In this document: positions 42,826 through 50,468 of the stretch, one piece after another
How positions within the stretch are numbered: the first letter of the stretch is position 1
Layout: the number at the start of each line of letters is the position of its first letter
Assembly: GCA_903852755.1 (NCBI GenBank)
Contig: CAINRS010000043.1
Coordinates: 1-64,000 of the forward strand
DNA: 64,000 bases
Direction: 5' to 3'
DNA from: an uncultured Actinomycetes bacterium
GTDB lineage: Bacteria > Actinomycetota > Acidimicrobiia > Acidimicrobiales > Microtrichaceae
Translations under genes and position numbers: made by a program
Notes under the pieces: model-generated
Told to the model about the DNA's origin: nothing
The model's database searches: none
The model's input: only the letters and a program-made list of their open reading frames with translations

Positions 42826-43065
42826 ATGGCGGTGTTGCGGCTCTTCGCCCAGGCGCGCGTCGCTGCGGGGACCGGCACCGTGGAGTGCCCGTCGACGTCG
42901 GTGGGCGAGGTGCTCGACTGGGCGTCGTCACGGTTCGGTCCGGGGTTCGTCGAGGTGCTCGAGCACAGCGCCGTGTGGCTCAACGGCGAGCCGGTGGACC
43001 CGGGTGAGCGGGTGGGTGACACCGACGAGGTCGCCGTGCTGCCGCCGGTCTCGGGTGGTTCGTGA
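42826..43065 (+). CDS. MoaD/ThiS family ubiquitin-like protein
   Basis: A 79-residue beta-grasp protein similar to the MoaD small subunit of molybdopterin synthase: VLRLFAQARVAAGTGT, VWLNGEPVDPGERVGDTDEVAVLPPVSGGS. The terminus is Gly-Gly-Ser rather than a bare Gly-Gly, so it would need trimming to be thiocarboxylated. No other molybdopterin genes are adjacent, so its pathway is open. It overlaps the next gene by 4 nt (GTGA). Confidence 0.8.
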   Translation: MAVLRLFAQARVAAGTGTVECPSTSVGEVLDWASSRFGPGFVEVLEHSAVWLNGEPVDPGERVGDTDEVAVLPPVSGGS

Positions 43066-43913
43066 CCACCGCCGAGCTGCCCAAGGTGACGCCAGTGCGC
43101 CGGAGCCGCCGGTCGGCGGCACCGGCGGCCGCTCCTGCCCGGCCCCGCCGTCCGGACCAGCCATCGTGGCTCGGTCGGACACCGGTCGCCGGACCGCGCA
43201 TCCGTCTCGGGGTCCTCTGGTTCCTGGTCGCCGTCGCTGCGGCGACCGCGGGTCGGTGGGCCTCGGCGATCGTGTGGTCGGCGACTGCTGCGGTCGGTGC
43301 CGCCGACCTGGTCCGGGTCTGGAGGGACTGGGGCGGGGTCGCCGAACAGCGGGGTCCCCAGCGGGTCGTCGCCGGGGTCCTGGCGGGTCTGGCCACGCTC
43401 GCTGCGGCCATCGGGGTCGGGGCGAGCGGCGCCGCACTCGTCCTCGTGGGTGTCGCCGTCGTCGTCTGCACCGTCGTGCTCGCCCGGCGGGCGCAGCCGT
43501 CGCCCGAGCTCCCGCTCGCCTCGGTCCTCCCGGTGATCGCCTGCGCCCCCGTCGTGCTCGTCGTGCTCGAGGGGCCGCTCGCAGCGCTCTTCCTGATCGG
43601 CGCCGTGTCCATGTACGACGCCGGGAACTTCCTCATCGGTGCCCAGGCCCGGCGGGCGTGGGAGGGCCCGGTCGTCGGCGTGATCGGCGTGCTCGCAGTG
43701 ACCTTCACCATGGCCGCCCTGCAGGCCCAGCCGTTCGACACGGCGACGGCGTGGGTGGCGGGTGCGGTCCTGGCGGTGGCGTGCCCGCTCGGGCAGGCGG
43801 TCCTCACGGCGTTCCTGCCGGCCCGTGACACGCTCGCCGTGCGGGCCCGCCGCATCGACACGTACCTGGTGGCGGCTCCGTTGTTCCTGGCGGCCACCTG
43901 GGTGGTCGGCTGA
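43062..43913 (+). CDS. degenerate CdsA-like membrane protein
   Basis: A 283-residue protein with a basic disordered N-terminus and about eight helices. The C-terminal half follows phosphatidate cytidylyltransferase: MYDAGNFLIGAQARRAWEGP resembles the D-x-G-x-F-x-G ... KTWEG block, and RRIDTYLVAAPLF resembles the DRxDSLLFAAPxF end of the CDP-OH signature. The Lys and the GHGG-type part are missing, so cytidylyltransferase activity is doubtful. Translationally coupled to the MoaD-like gene. Confidence 0.6.
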   Translation: MTTAELPKVTPVRRSRRSAAPAAAPARPRRPDQPSWLGRTPVAGPRIRLGVLWFLVAVAAATAGRWASAIVWSATAAVGAADLVRVWRDWGGVAEQRGPQRVVAGVLAGLATLAAAIGVGASGAALVLVGVAVVVCTVVLARRAQPSPELPLASVLPVIACAPVVLVVLEGPLAALFLIGAVSMYDAGNFLIGAQARRAWEGPVVGVIGVLAVTFTMAALQAQPFDTATAWVAGAVLAVACPLGQAVLTAFLPARDTLAVRARRIDTYLVAAPLFLAATWVVG

Positions 43914-43963
43914 CCCCACTCGCCCGTCCCGCCCCGCCGCGCCGGTCCGGACCGAGACGGCGG

Positions 43964-43969
43964 TAGCGT
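43964..43969 (+). promoter_or_regulatory. -10 element TAGCGT, RsiG-like gene
   Basis: TAGCGT ends 7 nt before the GTG at 43977. Confidence 0.55.
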
Positions 43970-43976
43970 TGCGGTC

Positions 43977-44495
43977 GTGGACCTGGACGCACTGATCGAC
44001 GTCGACGTCCCGCAGGACCTCCCGGCGGCGTCGATGGAGGACCTCCGGCGGGCCCGGAACGAGCTGCAGGAGGTCGAGAACGGGCTCTCGTACGCGCGCC
44101 GCATGATCCAGGGACGGCTCGACACGGTGGCGGCCGAGGTCGAGCTCCGCTCGTCCGACGGCCCGTCGGACGACTCGGTGGTGGACCGGCTCCCCGCAGC
44201 GTTGGCGGCCGGTACCCGCAGCGCCGGGCTCCCGCGCCCCCCGCAGGACCTCGAACCGCCCGAGTGGGTCGACTCGCTCGTCGCCGAACTCGACGCCGTC
44301 GTCGGACCGGTCGAACTGGGGCGACTCTCCGAGCTCGACGCCGACCGGCTCCGGGTCATCACCGACGGCCTCGCAGCGTTCGAGCAGTCGGTCTCCTCCG
44401 CCCGGCGTGAGGTCCACGCCCGGATCGACCGGCTCCAGGAGCAACTCGTCGAGCGGTACCGGGCCGGAGCGTCGGTCGACGACCTGCTGCCCTGA
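43977..44495 (+). CDS. rsiG: RsiG-like anti-sigma factor with two c-di-GMP-type motifs
   Basis: A 172-residue helical protein. In Streptomyces RsiG sequesters sigma WhiG when bound to c-di-GMP through E(x3)S(x2)R(x3)Q(x3)D on a helix. Here helix 1 has Glu34, Ser38, Arg41, Gln45 and Asp49 (NGLSYARRMIQGRLD), a perfect match. Helix 3 has Glu136, Ser140, Arg143, His147 and Asp151, the same spacing with His for Gln. A central linker of about 40 residues separates them. No whiG gene is in the window. Upstream -10 box 7 nt away. Confidence 0.8.
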   Translation: MDLDALIDVDVPQDLPAASMEDLRRARNELQEVENGLSYARRMIQGRLDTVAAEVELRSSDGPSDDSVVDRLPAALAAGTRSAGLPRPPQDLEPPEWVDSLVAELDAVVGPVELGRLSELDADRLRVITDGLAAFEQSVSSARREVHARIDRLQEQLVERYRAGASVDDLLP

Positions 44496-44522
44496 GGTCG
44501 GCCGAGTCCTCCGGTACGACCG

Positions 44523-44574
44523 GATGGGCCCCACCGATGGGCCCCACTGATGGGCCCCACCGATGGGCCCGACC
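44523..44574. repeat. 13-bp tandem repeat, four copies
   Basis: Four units of GATGGGCCCCACC (third position variants CACT and CGACC) each contain the palindrome GGGCCC. The array starts 28 nt after the rsiG-like stop and lies between it and the XRE regulator. Confidence 0.9.
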
Positions 44575-44641
44575 GACGTGCCTGACCGACGCACTTGACC
44601 CGCGGGTCCGGCGCGATCGGGGTGCGGTGGCCGACCCGCAG

Positions 44642-44647
44642 TAGCCT
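44642..44647 (+). promoter_or_regulatory. -10 element TAGCCT, XRE regulator
   Basis: TAGCCT ends 7 nt before the GTG at 44655 and supports that start. Confidence 0.55.
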
Positions 44648-44654
44648 CGATCCG

Positions 44655-45074
44655 GTGAAGGACGACCTCGACCGCCGTTGGCAGGACCTCGGCGAGTTCA
44701 TCCGTGAGCAGCGCAACGTCGGGCAGATGTCGCTCCGTCGTCTCGCCGACCTCGCCGGTGTGTCGAATCCGTACCTCTCCCAGATCGAGCGGGGTCTCCG
44801 CCGACCGTCGGCCGAGATCCTCCAGCAGATCGCCAGGGCGCTCGAGATCTCCTCGGAGTCCCTCTACATCCGGGCCGGGATCCTCGACCCGCCGAGCTCC
44901 ACGGTCGACCCGATCGTCGAGATCCGACGCGACCAGTCCCTCACCGAGGAGCAGCGCAAGTCGCTGATCCGCATCTACGAGTCGTTCCGACGGGAGAACG
45001 AGCTGACCGGCGTCGTCGCAGCGCCGGTCGCACCGGGGGCCGGGCAGACCGCCGACCAGCCGCCGGCCGTCTGA
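44655..45074 (+). CDS. XRE-family helix-turn-helix transcriptional regulator
   Basis: A 139-residue cytosolic regulator. The HTH (about residues 27-72) reads MSLRRLADLAGVSNPYLSQI with ERGLRRPSAEILQQIARALE, close to the actinobacterial Rv0474-type group that precedes adhesin genes. A short C-terminal helical segment (TEEQRKSLIRIYESFRREN) follows. Start at 44655 is set by the -10 box; an upstream in-frame start at 44595 lies before the promoter. It ends 8 nt before mshA. Confidence 0.85.
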   Translation: MKDDLDRRWQDLGEFIREQRNVGQMSLRRLADLAGVSNPYLSQIERGLRRPSAEILQQIARALEISSESLYIRAGILDPPSSTVDPIVEIRRDQSLTEEQRKSLIRIYESFRRENELTGVVAAPVAPGAGQTADQPPAV

Positions 45075-45082
45075 GGCACGTC

Positions 45083-46291
45083 GTGACCTCGGTCGCCGTC
45101 CTGTCGCTGCACACCTCGCCGCTGGCACTCCCCGGCGTCGGTGACTCGGGCGGGATGAACGTCTACGTGCGCGAGCTCGCGGGCGGACTCGGCCGGGCCG
45201 GGGTCGACGTCCGGGTGTTCACCCGTCGGTGGGCCGAGGACCTGCCCGAGCGCGTCGTGGTCGAACCCGGGGTCGAGGTCGTCCACGTGGCCGCCGGCCC
45301 CCCGGACCTGGCCAAGGAGGCGCTGCCGCCCGTCGTCGACGAGTTCGCCCACGGTGTGGCGGTGGACATCGAACGCCGACCGGTCGACGTCCTCCACGCC
45401 AACTACTGGTTGTCCGCCGTGGCGGGACACGACCTGAAGCACCGGATCGACCTGCCGCTCGTGTCCACCTTCCACACGCTCGCCCGGGTCAAGGCCGACT
45501 CCGGTGACCCCGAGCCCGAGTCCCGGGTGGCGGCCGAGTCACGCGTGATCGGTTGCTGCGACACGATCTGCGCCTCGAACACGGTCGAGGCGGCGCAGCT
45601 CGTCGAGCTCTACGGGGCGGAGCCGACGAGGATCGAGATCGTGCCGCCCGGTGTGGATCGGGCGTTCTTCTCCCCGGGCGACCGGGCCGGAGCCCGGCGC
45701 GCCCTCGGGTTGGTCGACCGGCCGACGGTACTGTTCGTAGGTCGGATCCAGCCGCTCAAGGGCCCGGTGATCGCCGTCGAGGCGCTCGCCGCCATGCGGA
45801 ACCGCGAGGCGCAGCTGATCGTGGTCGGTGGGCCCAGCGGCGTCGACGGCGACGAGGAGTGGGGACGGCTCCTCGAGGCGGTGGACCGGAACGACCTCCG
45901 GTCCCGGGTGCGGTTCGTCCCGGCGCAGCCGCACCACGTCCTGTCGACCTACTACCGGTCCGCCGACGTGGTGGTCGTCCCGTCGAGGTCGGAGTCGTTC
46001 GGACTCGTGGCACTCGAGGCGGCTGCGTGCGGCCGGCCGGTGGTCGGCGCTGCGGTGGGGGGTCTGCGAACCCTCGTCGAACACGGCCACACCGGGTACC
46101 TGGTCGACAGCCGTGCACCTGCGGAGTTCGCCGCCCGGATCGACGACCTCGTCGAGCATCCGGCACGTGCTGCTGCCATGGGCAGGGCGGCCGCCGAGCT
46201 CGCCTCGGGGTTCTCGTGGTCGACCACCTCGGCCCGGCTCCGACGTCTGTACGCGGATCTCGCCCTGCGGACGCCGACGAGGTGTGCGTGA
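45083..46291 (+). CDS. mshA: D-inositol-3-phosphate glycosyltransferase (mycothiol synthesis)
   Basis: First committed step of mycothiol synthesis: GlcNAc from UDP-GlcNAc to 1L-inositol 1-phosphate. The 402-residue GT4 protein starts with VAVLSLHTSPLALPGVGDSGGMNVYV, typical of MshA, then HANYWLSAVAG, ASNTVEAAQLVELYGA, VGRIQPLKGP and the nucleotide-sugar motif SESFGLVALEAAACG (E-x7-E). It marks an actinobacterial genome. The stop overlaps the YbjN gene start (GTGA). Confidence 0.92.
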   Translation: MTSVAVLSLHTSPLALPGVGDSGGMNVYVRELAGGLGRAGVDVRVFTRRWAEDLPERVVVEPGVEVVHVAAGPPDLAKEALPPVVDEFAHGVAVDIERRPVDVLHANYWLSAVAGHDLKHRIDLPLVSTFHTLARVKADSGDPEPESRVAAESRVIGCCDTICASNTVEAAQLVELYGAEPTRIEIVPPGVDRAFFSPGDRAGARRALGLVDRPTVLFVGRIQPLKGPVIAVEALAAMRNREAQLIVVGGPSGVDGDEEWGRLLEAVDRNDLRSRVRFVPAQPHHVLSTYYRSADVVVVPSRSESFGLVALEAAACGRPVVGAAVGGLRTLVEHGHTGYLVDSRAPAEFAARIDDLVEHPARAAAMGRAAAELASGFSWSTTSARLRRLYADLALRTPTRCA

Positions 46292-46761
46292 GCGACGGAC
46301 GACGCCCGCCCGACCCGGCGGTGCGACGCCGGTCGCTCGACCTCGTCGAGTCCTGGCTCGACCGCCTCGTCGTCGAGAACCCGGTGGTCCAGGCCGTGGA
46401 GCGCGACGAGGATCCGGATGTCGACCGCTGGTTCGTCCGGGTCACCGGTGAGGAGAAGTCGGTGTTCTCGGTGTGGTTCCACATGCAGCAGCGGTCGCTG
46501 CACGTCGAGACCTACGTGATGCCGGCACCGGTCGAGCGACACGCCGAGTGCTACGAGTACCTGCTCCGCCGCAACGTGGCGCTGCGCGGTCTGGCCTTCG
46601 CGATCGGTGACGAGGACGCCGTGTACCTGGTCGGCTCGGTCCTCCTCGAGCACCTCGACGAGTTCGAGCTCGACCGCCTGCTCGGCAGCGTCTACGCCTA
46701 CGTCGAGCAGCACTTCCGGCCGGCCATGCGGATCGGCTACGGCAGCCGCTTCGGTGGGTGA
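46288..46761 (+). CDS. YbjN domain-containing protein
   Basis: A 157-residue protein of the YbjN/T3SS-chaperone-like fold, which commonly follows mshA in actinobacteria. Visible are SWLDRLVVENPVVQAV, FHMQQRSLHVETYVMPAPVE and the C-terminal YAYVEQHFRPAMRIGYGSRF. No enzymatic motif. Coupled to mshA by GTGA; a role with mycothiol or redox stress is inferred only from position. Confidence 0.75.
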   Translation: MSDGRRPPDPAVRRRSLDLVESWLDRLVVENPVVQAVERDEDPDVDRWFVRVTGEEKSVFSVWFHMQQRSLHVETYVMPAPVERHAECYEYLLRRNVALRGLAFAIGDEDAVYLVGSVLLEHLDEFELDRLLGSVYAYVEQHFRPAMRIGYGSRFGG

Positions 46762-46855
46762 GCCCCGGGTGCTGCGACCCGTCGACGCCCCTGCTCCCCG
46801 GTCGTAGGGTCGCCGCACCGGGTCGGTCGTGGGGAAGCGCGGCCGACCCGGCCGG

Positions 46856-46861
46856 TACGCT
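46856..46861 (+). promoter_or_regulatory. -10 element TACGCT, proC
   Basis: TACGCT ends 8 nt before the GTG at 46870. Confidence 0.5.
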
Positions 46862-46869
46862 CCGACGCT

Positions 46870-47742
46870 GTGACCTCCACCGGACCCGGGTCCAGCGCCC
46901 CGGTCGAACTGCTCTTCCTCGGCGGCGGCCGGATGGGGGCAGCGCTCATCGGCGGCCTGCTCGCCGCTGGGCGACCGCTCGGGAGCGTGGCCGTCGTCGA
47001 GCGCGACGCCCGGCGGCGGTCCGAGTTGTCCGGGGAGTTCCCCGGCCTGCGCGTCGAGCCGTCGCCCGTTCCGGCACGCACGGTCGTGGTGTGCACGAAG
47101 CCCGGTGACGTGCTCGATGCGGTCGGTGCCGCGGCGACGGTCGGCCTGGAGCAGGTGGTGTCGATCGCCGCCGGCGTGGGCACCGGCGCGATCGAGTCGG
47201 TGGTGGGAGCGGTCCCGGTGGTCCGGGCCATGCCGAACACCCCCGCGCTCCTCGGCGCAGCGGCCACTGCCATCGCCGCCGGGTCCCACGCGGGACCCCA
47301 GGCGCTCGACGAGGCCGAGGCGCTCCTCGCCACGGTGGGCACGGTCGTGCGGGTGGACGAGCAGGCACTCGACGCCGTCACGGCGGTCTCCGGTTCGGGT
47401 CCGGCGTACGTCTTCCTGCTCGCCGAGCACCTCGCCGCCGCCGGCGCCGACCTCGGCCTCCCCGACGACCTCGCTGCAGCACTGGTGCGCCAGACGGTCC
47501 TCGGTGCGGCACGGATGCTGTGCGAGACCGGTGACGACCCGCAGGGACTCCGGGCAGCGGTGACGTCGCCGGGTGGGACGACCGCGGCTGCGGTGGCGGC
47601 CTTCGACGACGCCGGGTTCGACGCGATGGTCCGTCGGGCGGTCACCGCGGCCGCTCGACGCTCGGCGGAGCTGGGTGCAGCGTTCGGGCCGGGCGCTCCC
47701 GAGACCGGTGGTGCGGCCGAACCGTCCGGTGACGAGCGGTAG
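46870..47742 (+). CDS. proC: pyrroline-5-carboxylate reductase
   Basis: Last step of proline synthesis. The 290-residue protein has the N-terminal Rossmann loop LFLGGGRMGAALIGGLLAAG, then VVRAMPNTPALLGAA, VTAVSGSGPAYVFLLAEHLA and the helical dimer domain with VTSPGGTTAAAVAAFDDAGF. GTG start. Confidence 0.92.
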   Translation: MTSTGPGSSAPVELLFLGGGRMGAALIGGLLAAGRPLGSVAVVERDARRRSELSGEFPGLRVEPSPVPARTVVVCTKPGDVLDAVGAAATVGLEQVVSIAAGVGTGAIESVVGAVPVVRAMPNTPALLGAAATAIAAGSHAGPQALDEAEALLATVGTVVRVDEQALDAVTAVSGSGPAYVFLLAEHLAAAGADLGLPDDLAAALVRQTVLGAARMLCETGDDPQGLRAAVTSPGGTTAAAVAAFDDAGFDAMVRRAVTAAARRSAELGAAFGPGAPETGGAAEPSGDER

Positions 47743-47745
47743 GTT
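47740..47745 (+). promoter_or_regulatory. -10 element TAGGTT overlapping the proC stop codon
   Basis: TAGGTT-CCGGAC-GTG, 6-nt gap to the DUF62 gene; its first three bases are the TAG stop of proC. Confidence 0.55.
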
Positions 47746-47751
47746 CCGGAC

Positions 47752-48729
47752 GTGGTCGACCGGACACCCGAGGGCGAGCTGCGCTACGACACCGTGTCGT
47801 TCCTGTCCGACTACGGCCGGACCGACGAGTTCGTGGGCGTCGTGCACTCGGTGCTCCACCAGCTCTGCCCCGGTGTGCGGATCGTCGACGTCTCGCACGA
47901 CGTCCCGGCGTTCGACGTGCGGGCCGCCGGGCTGACGCTCGCCCGCAGCGTGCAGTACCTCGCTCCCGGGGTGGTCCTCGCCGTCGTCGACCCGGGGGTG
48001 GGCACGGCGCGCCGCAGGATCGCCGTCGAGGTGGGCGACGGCGCCTCCGTCCTGGTCGGCCCGGACAACGGACTGCTCGCGCCCGCAGTGGCCATGGTCG
48101 GCGGGGCCAGCCGTGCGGTCGTCCTGACCGACACCTCCCACCACCTCGAGGCCGCCGGCCCGCTCTTCGACGGGCGTGACGTGTTCGCCCCGGTCGCCGC
48201 CCGGCTCTGCGCGGGCGTCCCGCTCGAGGAGTTCGGCGAACCGATCGATCCGTCCGCCCTCGTCCCCGGGCTGATGGGCGTGTCCCGTGTCGAGGACGAC
48301 GGCTCGATCGCGGCCGAGGTGCTCTGGGTCGACCGGTTCGGCAACGTGCAGCTCAACCTGGGACCCGACGACCTCGAGCCGGGGACGGAGTCGGTCGAGC
48401 TGCGCATCGCGGGCGTCTGGCACTCGGCCCGGCGGGCCGGTTCGTTCTCCGAGGTCCCGCCGGGCGGCCTCGGACTGGTCGTCGACAGCTACGGCATGCT
48501 CGCCGTGGTCGCCGATCGGTCCTCGGCGGCCGAGGAACTCCGGGTCTCGAGCGGCGACGAGGTGCTCGTCATCGCGGGCGACGGGACGACGGGCGCCGGG
48601 ACGACGGGGGCCGGGACGACGGGGGCGGGGACGAGAGGGGCCGGGACGACGACGCCGGTCCAGCTCGGCCGGAGCGGGGCACCCCCGGCTGCGGGTGCCG
48701 ACGTGGTGACGACCGGAGAGGGGAGCTGA
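47752..48729 (+). CDS. S-adenosyl-L-methionine hydrolase (adenosine-forming), DUF62
   Basis: Members split SAM into adenosine and L-methionine using hydroxide; halogenating relatives use chloride or fluoride. The family start is VSFLSDYGRTDEFVGVVHSVL, followed by VVDPGVGTARR (Asp-Arg-His-type catalytic region), GPDNGLL and WVDRFGNVQLNL. The hydrolase branch is suggested by its general context. The 325-residue protein ends in a Gly-Thr-Thr-Gly-Ala repeat (about 277-300) encoded by a 15-bp repeat. Confidence 0.83.
   Translation: MVDRTPEGELRYDTVSFLSDYGRTDEFVGVVHSVLHQLCPGVRIVDVSHDVPAFDVRAAGLTLARSVQYLAPGVVLAVVDPGVGTARRRIAVEVGDGASVLVGPDNGLLAPAVAMVGGASRAVVLTDTSHHLEAAGPLFDGRDVFAPVAARLCAGVPLEEFGEPIDPSALVPGLMGVSRVEDDGSIAAEVLWVDRFGNVQLNLGPDDLEPGTESVELRIAGVWHSARRAGSFSEVPPGGLGLVVDSYGMLAVVADRSSAAEELRVSSGDEVLVIAGDGTTGAGTTGAGTTGAGTRGAGTTTPVQLGRSGAPPAAGADVVTTGEGS
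48583..48651 (+). repeat. 15-bp in-frame tandem repeat in the DUF62 gene
   Basis: Four full units of GGGACGACGGGGGCC (with small variants) and a partial fifth encode repeated G-T-T-G-A at the C-terminus. Because 15 is a multiple of 3, copy changes keep the frame. Confidence 0.9.
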
Positions 48730-48730
48730 G

Positions 48731-48820
48731 GTGCGACGGAACACGACGATCGCCCTGGTGATCCTGCTGGTCGTCATCTTCGGGGCGACCTTCCTGCAGT
48801 TGGTCGTCCTCGCCCGCTGA
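48731..48820 (+). CDS. 29-aa single-pass membrane peptide
   Basis: A GTG at 48731, directly preceded by GGGGAGCTGAG, opens a 29-residue frame: a short basic N-terminus (RRN) and one hydrophobic helix (IALVILLVVIFGATFLQLVVLA) ending in Arg. Size, strong ribosome binding site and pure membrane-helix composition support a real small protein. It starts one base after the DUF62 stop, so it is probably co-expressed with that gene. Confidence 0.5.
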   Translation: MRRNTTIALVILLVVIFGATFLQLVVLAR

Positions 48821-48828
48821 GGGGCCGG

Positions 48829-48834
48829 TAGGGT
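48829..48834 (+). promoter_or_regulatory. -10 element TAGGGT, acyl-CoA synthetase
   Basis: TAGGGT ends 9 nt before the GTG at 48844. Confidence 0.5.
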
Positions 48835-48843
48835 GCGAGGCCG

Positions 48844-50337
48844 GTGAACCTGGCGAACGTGATCGAGGCGCACGACGCCGACCGGGTGGCGCTGATCAGT
48901 CGGGGGCGGACGACGACCTACGGCGAGCTCCGCGACCAGGTCGCCCGACTGCGTGGGGGACTGCAGCGCCTCGACCTCGAGCCGGGCGACCGGGTGGCCA
49001 TCGTGGCGGCCAACAACTGGTACGCCGTGGTCTCCTACCTCGCGGTCGTCGGGTCCGGACTGGTCGCGGTGCCGCTCAACCCCCAGAGCCCCGCACTCGA
49101 ACTCCAGTGGGAGCTCGAGGCCGTCGGGGCGGCGGCGGTGGTCCTCGGGCCGACGGTGCAGAACACCTTCGCCTCGGCGGAGCTCGCTGCGGTCGGTTCG
49201 ATCCGGCACGTGGTGCGGACCGGGTCGTCCGACGACGGCCTCGACCTCGACGAGCTCATGGCCGGCGACCCGGCCCCAGTGGTCGACGTGGCACCCGACG
49301 CCCTGGCCGTCCTCATCTTCACCTCCGGGACGGCCGGTTCACCCAAGGCGGCGATGCTCACGCACGCGAACCTGTTCGCCAACATCCAGCAGGCGCTCGC
49401 TGCACAGCCGGAGCGCCAGGGTCTCGACGACGTCGTGTTCGGGCTGCTCCCGTTGTTCCACATCTTCGGGCTGAACGTCATGCTGGGACTGTCGCTCGCC
49501 ACCGGCTCGCAGGTGCTCCTCGTCGAGCGCTTCGATCCGTCCTCGGCGTTCGAGGCGATCGAGCGCCACGGGGTGACGGTCATCGCCGGACCCCCGACGA
49601 TGTGGGCGGCGTTCGCCGGGATGCCCGGGGTCCCCGCCGAGGCGCTGGCCACCGTGCGCACGGCCGTGTCCGGCGCTGCGAAGCTCCCCGTCGAGGTGGC
49701 GCAGGCCGTGGAGGACCGGTTCGGGGTCCACATCGACGAGGGCTACGGCCTGACCGAGGCGTCCCCGGTGGTGACCTCGTCCGCCGGGACCGGTGCGCCG
49801 TTCGGGTCGGTCGGCGTCCCCGTTCCCGGCCTCGAGCTCCGCATCGTCGACGACTCGGGGGCCGACGTGCTCATCGGCGACGTCGGGAACCTGATCGTGC
49901 GCGGCCCGAACGTGTTCGCCGGGTACTGGGAGGACGCCGAGGCCACCGACCGGGTGATCGTCGACGGGTGGCTGCAGACAGGCGACATGGCCGTGGTCGA
50001 CGACGCCGGGTGCATCTACATCGTCGACCGGGCCAAGGACCTCGTCATCGTGTCGGGGTTCAACGTCTACCCGGCCGAGGTCGAGGACGTCCTGCTCCAC
50101 CACCCGGCGGTCGCAGGTTGTGCCGTGGTGGGGGTTCCGCACCCCTACACGGGTGAGACCATCCGCGCCTACGTGCAGGTGCACGAGGGGTTCTCGGTCG
50201 AGGAGGAGGAGCTCGTGGGGTTCTGCGCCGACCACCTGGCCCGGTACAAGTGCCCCAACAAGATCTGGTTCGTCGACGAGGTGCCCCACAGCGTGACGGG
50301 CAAGGTGCTCCGCCGACACCTACGCGACGAGGCCTGA
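48844..50337 (+). CDS. AMP-binding acyl-CoA synthetase (FadD-like)
   Basis: A 497-residue acyl-CoA/acid-thiol ligase. The P-loop motif LIFTSGTAGSPKAAMLTH, the A5-type block EGYGLTEASPVVTSS, QTGDMAVVDDAGCIYIVDRAKD and the C-terminal catalytic Lys in SVTGKVLRR are all present. The substrate is probably a medium or long-chain fatty acid. GTG start. Confidence 0.88.
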   Translation: MNLANVIEAHDADRVALISRGRTTTYGELRDQVARLRGGLQRLDLEPGDRVAIVAANNWYAVVSYLAVVGSGLVAVPLNPQSPALELQWELEAVGAAAVVLGPTVQNTFASAELAAVGSIRHVVRTGSSDDGLDLDELMAGDPAPVVDVAPDALAVLIFTSGTAGSPKAAMLTHANLFANIQQALAAQPERQGLDDVVFGLLPLFHIFGLNVMLGLSLATGSQVLLVERFDPSSAFEAIERHGVTVIAGPPTMWAAFAGMPGVPAEALATVRTAVSGAAKLPVEVAQAVEDRFGVHIDEGYGLTEASPVVTSSAGTGAPFGSVGVPVPGLELRIVDDSGADVLIGDVGNLIVRGPNVFAGYWEDAEATDRVIVDGWLQTGDMAVVDDAGCIYIVDRAKDLVIVSGFNVYPAEVEDVLLHHPAVAGCAVVGVPHPYTGETIRAYVQVHEGFSVEEEELVGFCADHLARYKCPNKIWFVDEVPHSVTGKVLRRHLRDEA

Positions 50338-50427
50338 CCCCTCGAACTCGCCTGAGCCCTCGAACTCGCCCGACCCCTCGAACTCGTACGGCTGGTTCGC
50401 CTCAGGGCGACCGGCCGTACGAGTTCG
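50338..50427. repeat. 18-bp direct repeats running into a 14-bp inverted repeat
   Basis: CCCTCGAACTCG recurs three times at 18-bp spacing directly after the acyl-CoA synthetase stop. The last copy leads into CGAACTCGTACGGC (50379-50392), which is perfectly inverted as GCCGTACGAGTTCG (50414-50427) with a 21-nt loop. Possible roles are terminator or regulatory element upstream of rex. Confidence 0.85.
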
Positions 50428-50468
50428 GATGGGTGGGGGGGGCTTTGTGGGGCCGTTCCGGGGCGCGT

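Noticed and set aside
45952-49209. Open frame of 1085 codons on the minus strand
   Set aside because: Lies opposite mshA, YbjN, proC and DUF62 genes with clear motifs; same compositional artefact.
50445-50462. Rex operator for autoregulation
   Set aside because: Only TTGTG and TTC match; the second half lacks CAC, so it is far weaker than the site at 63353.
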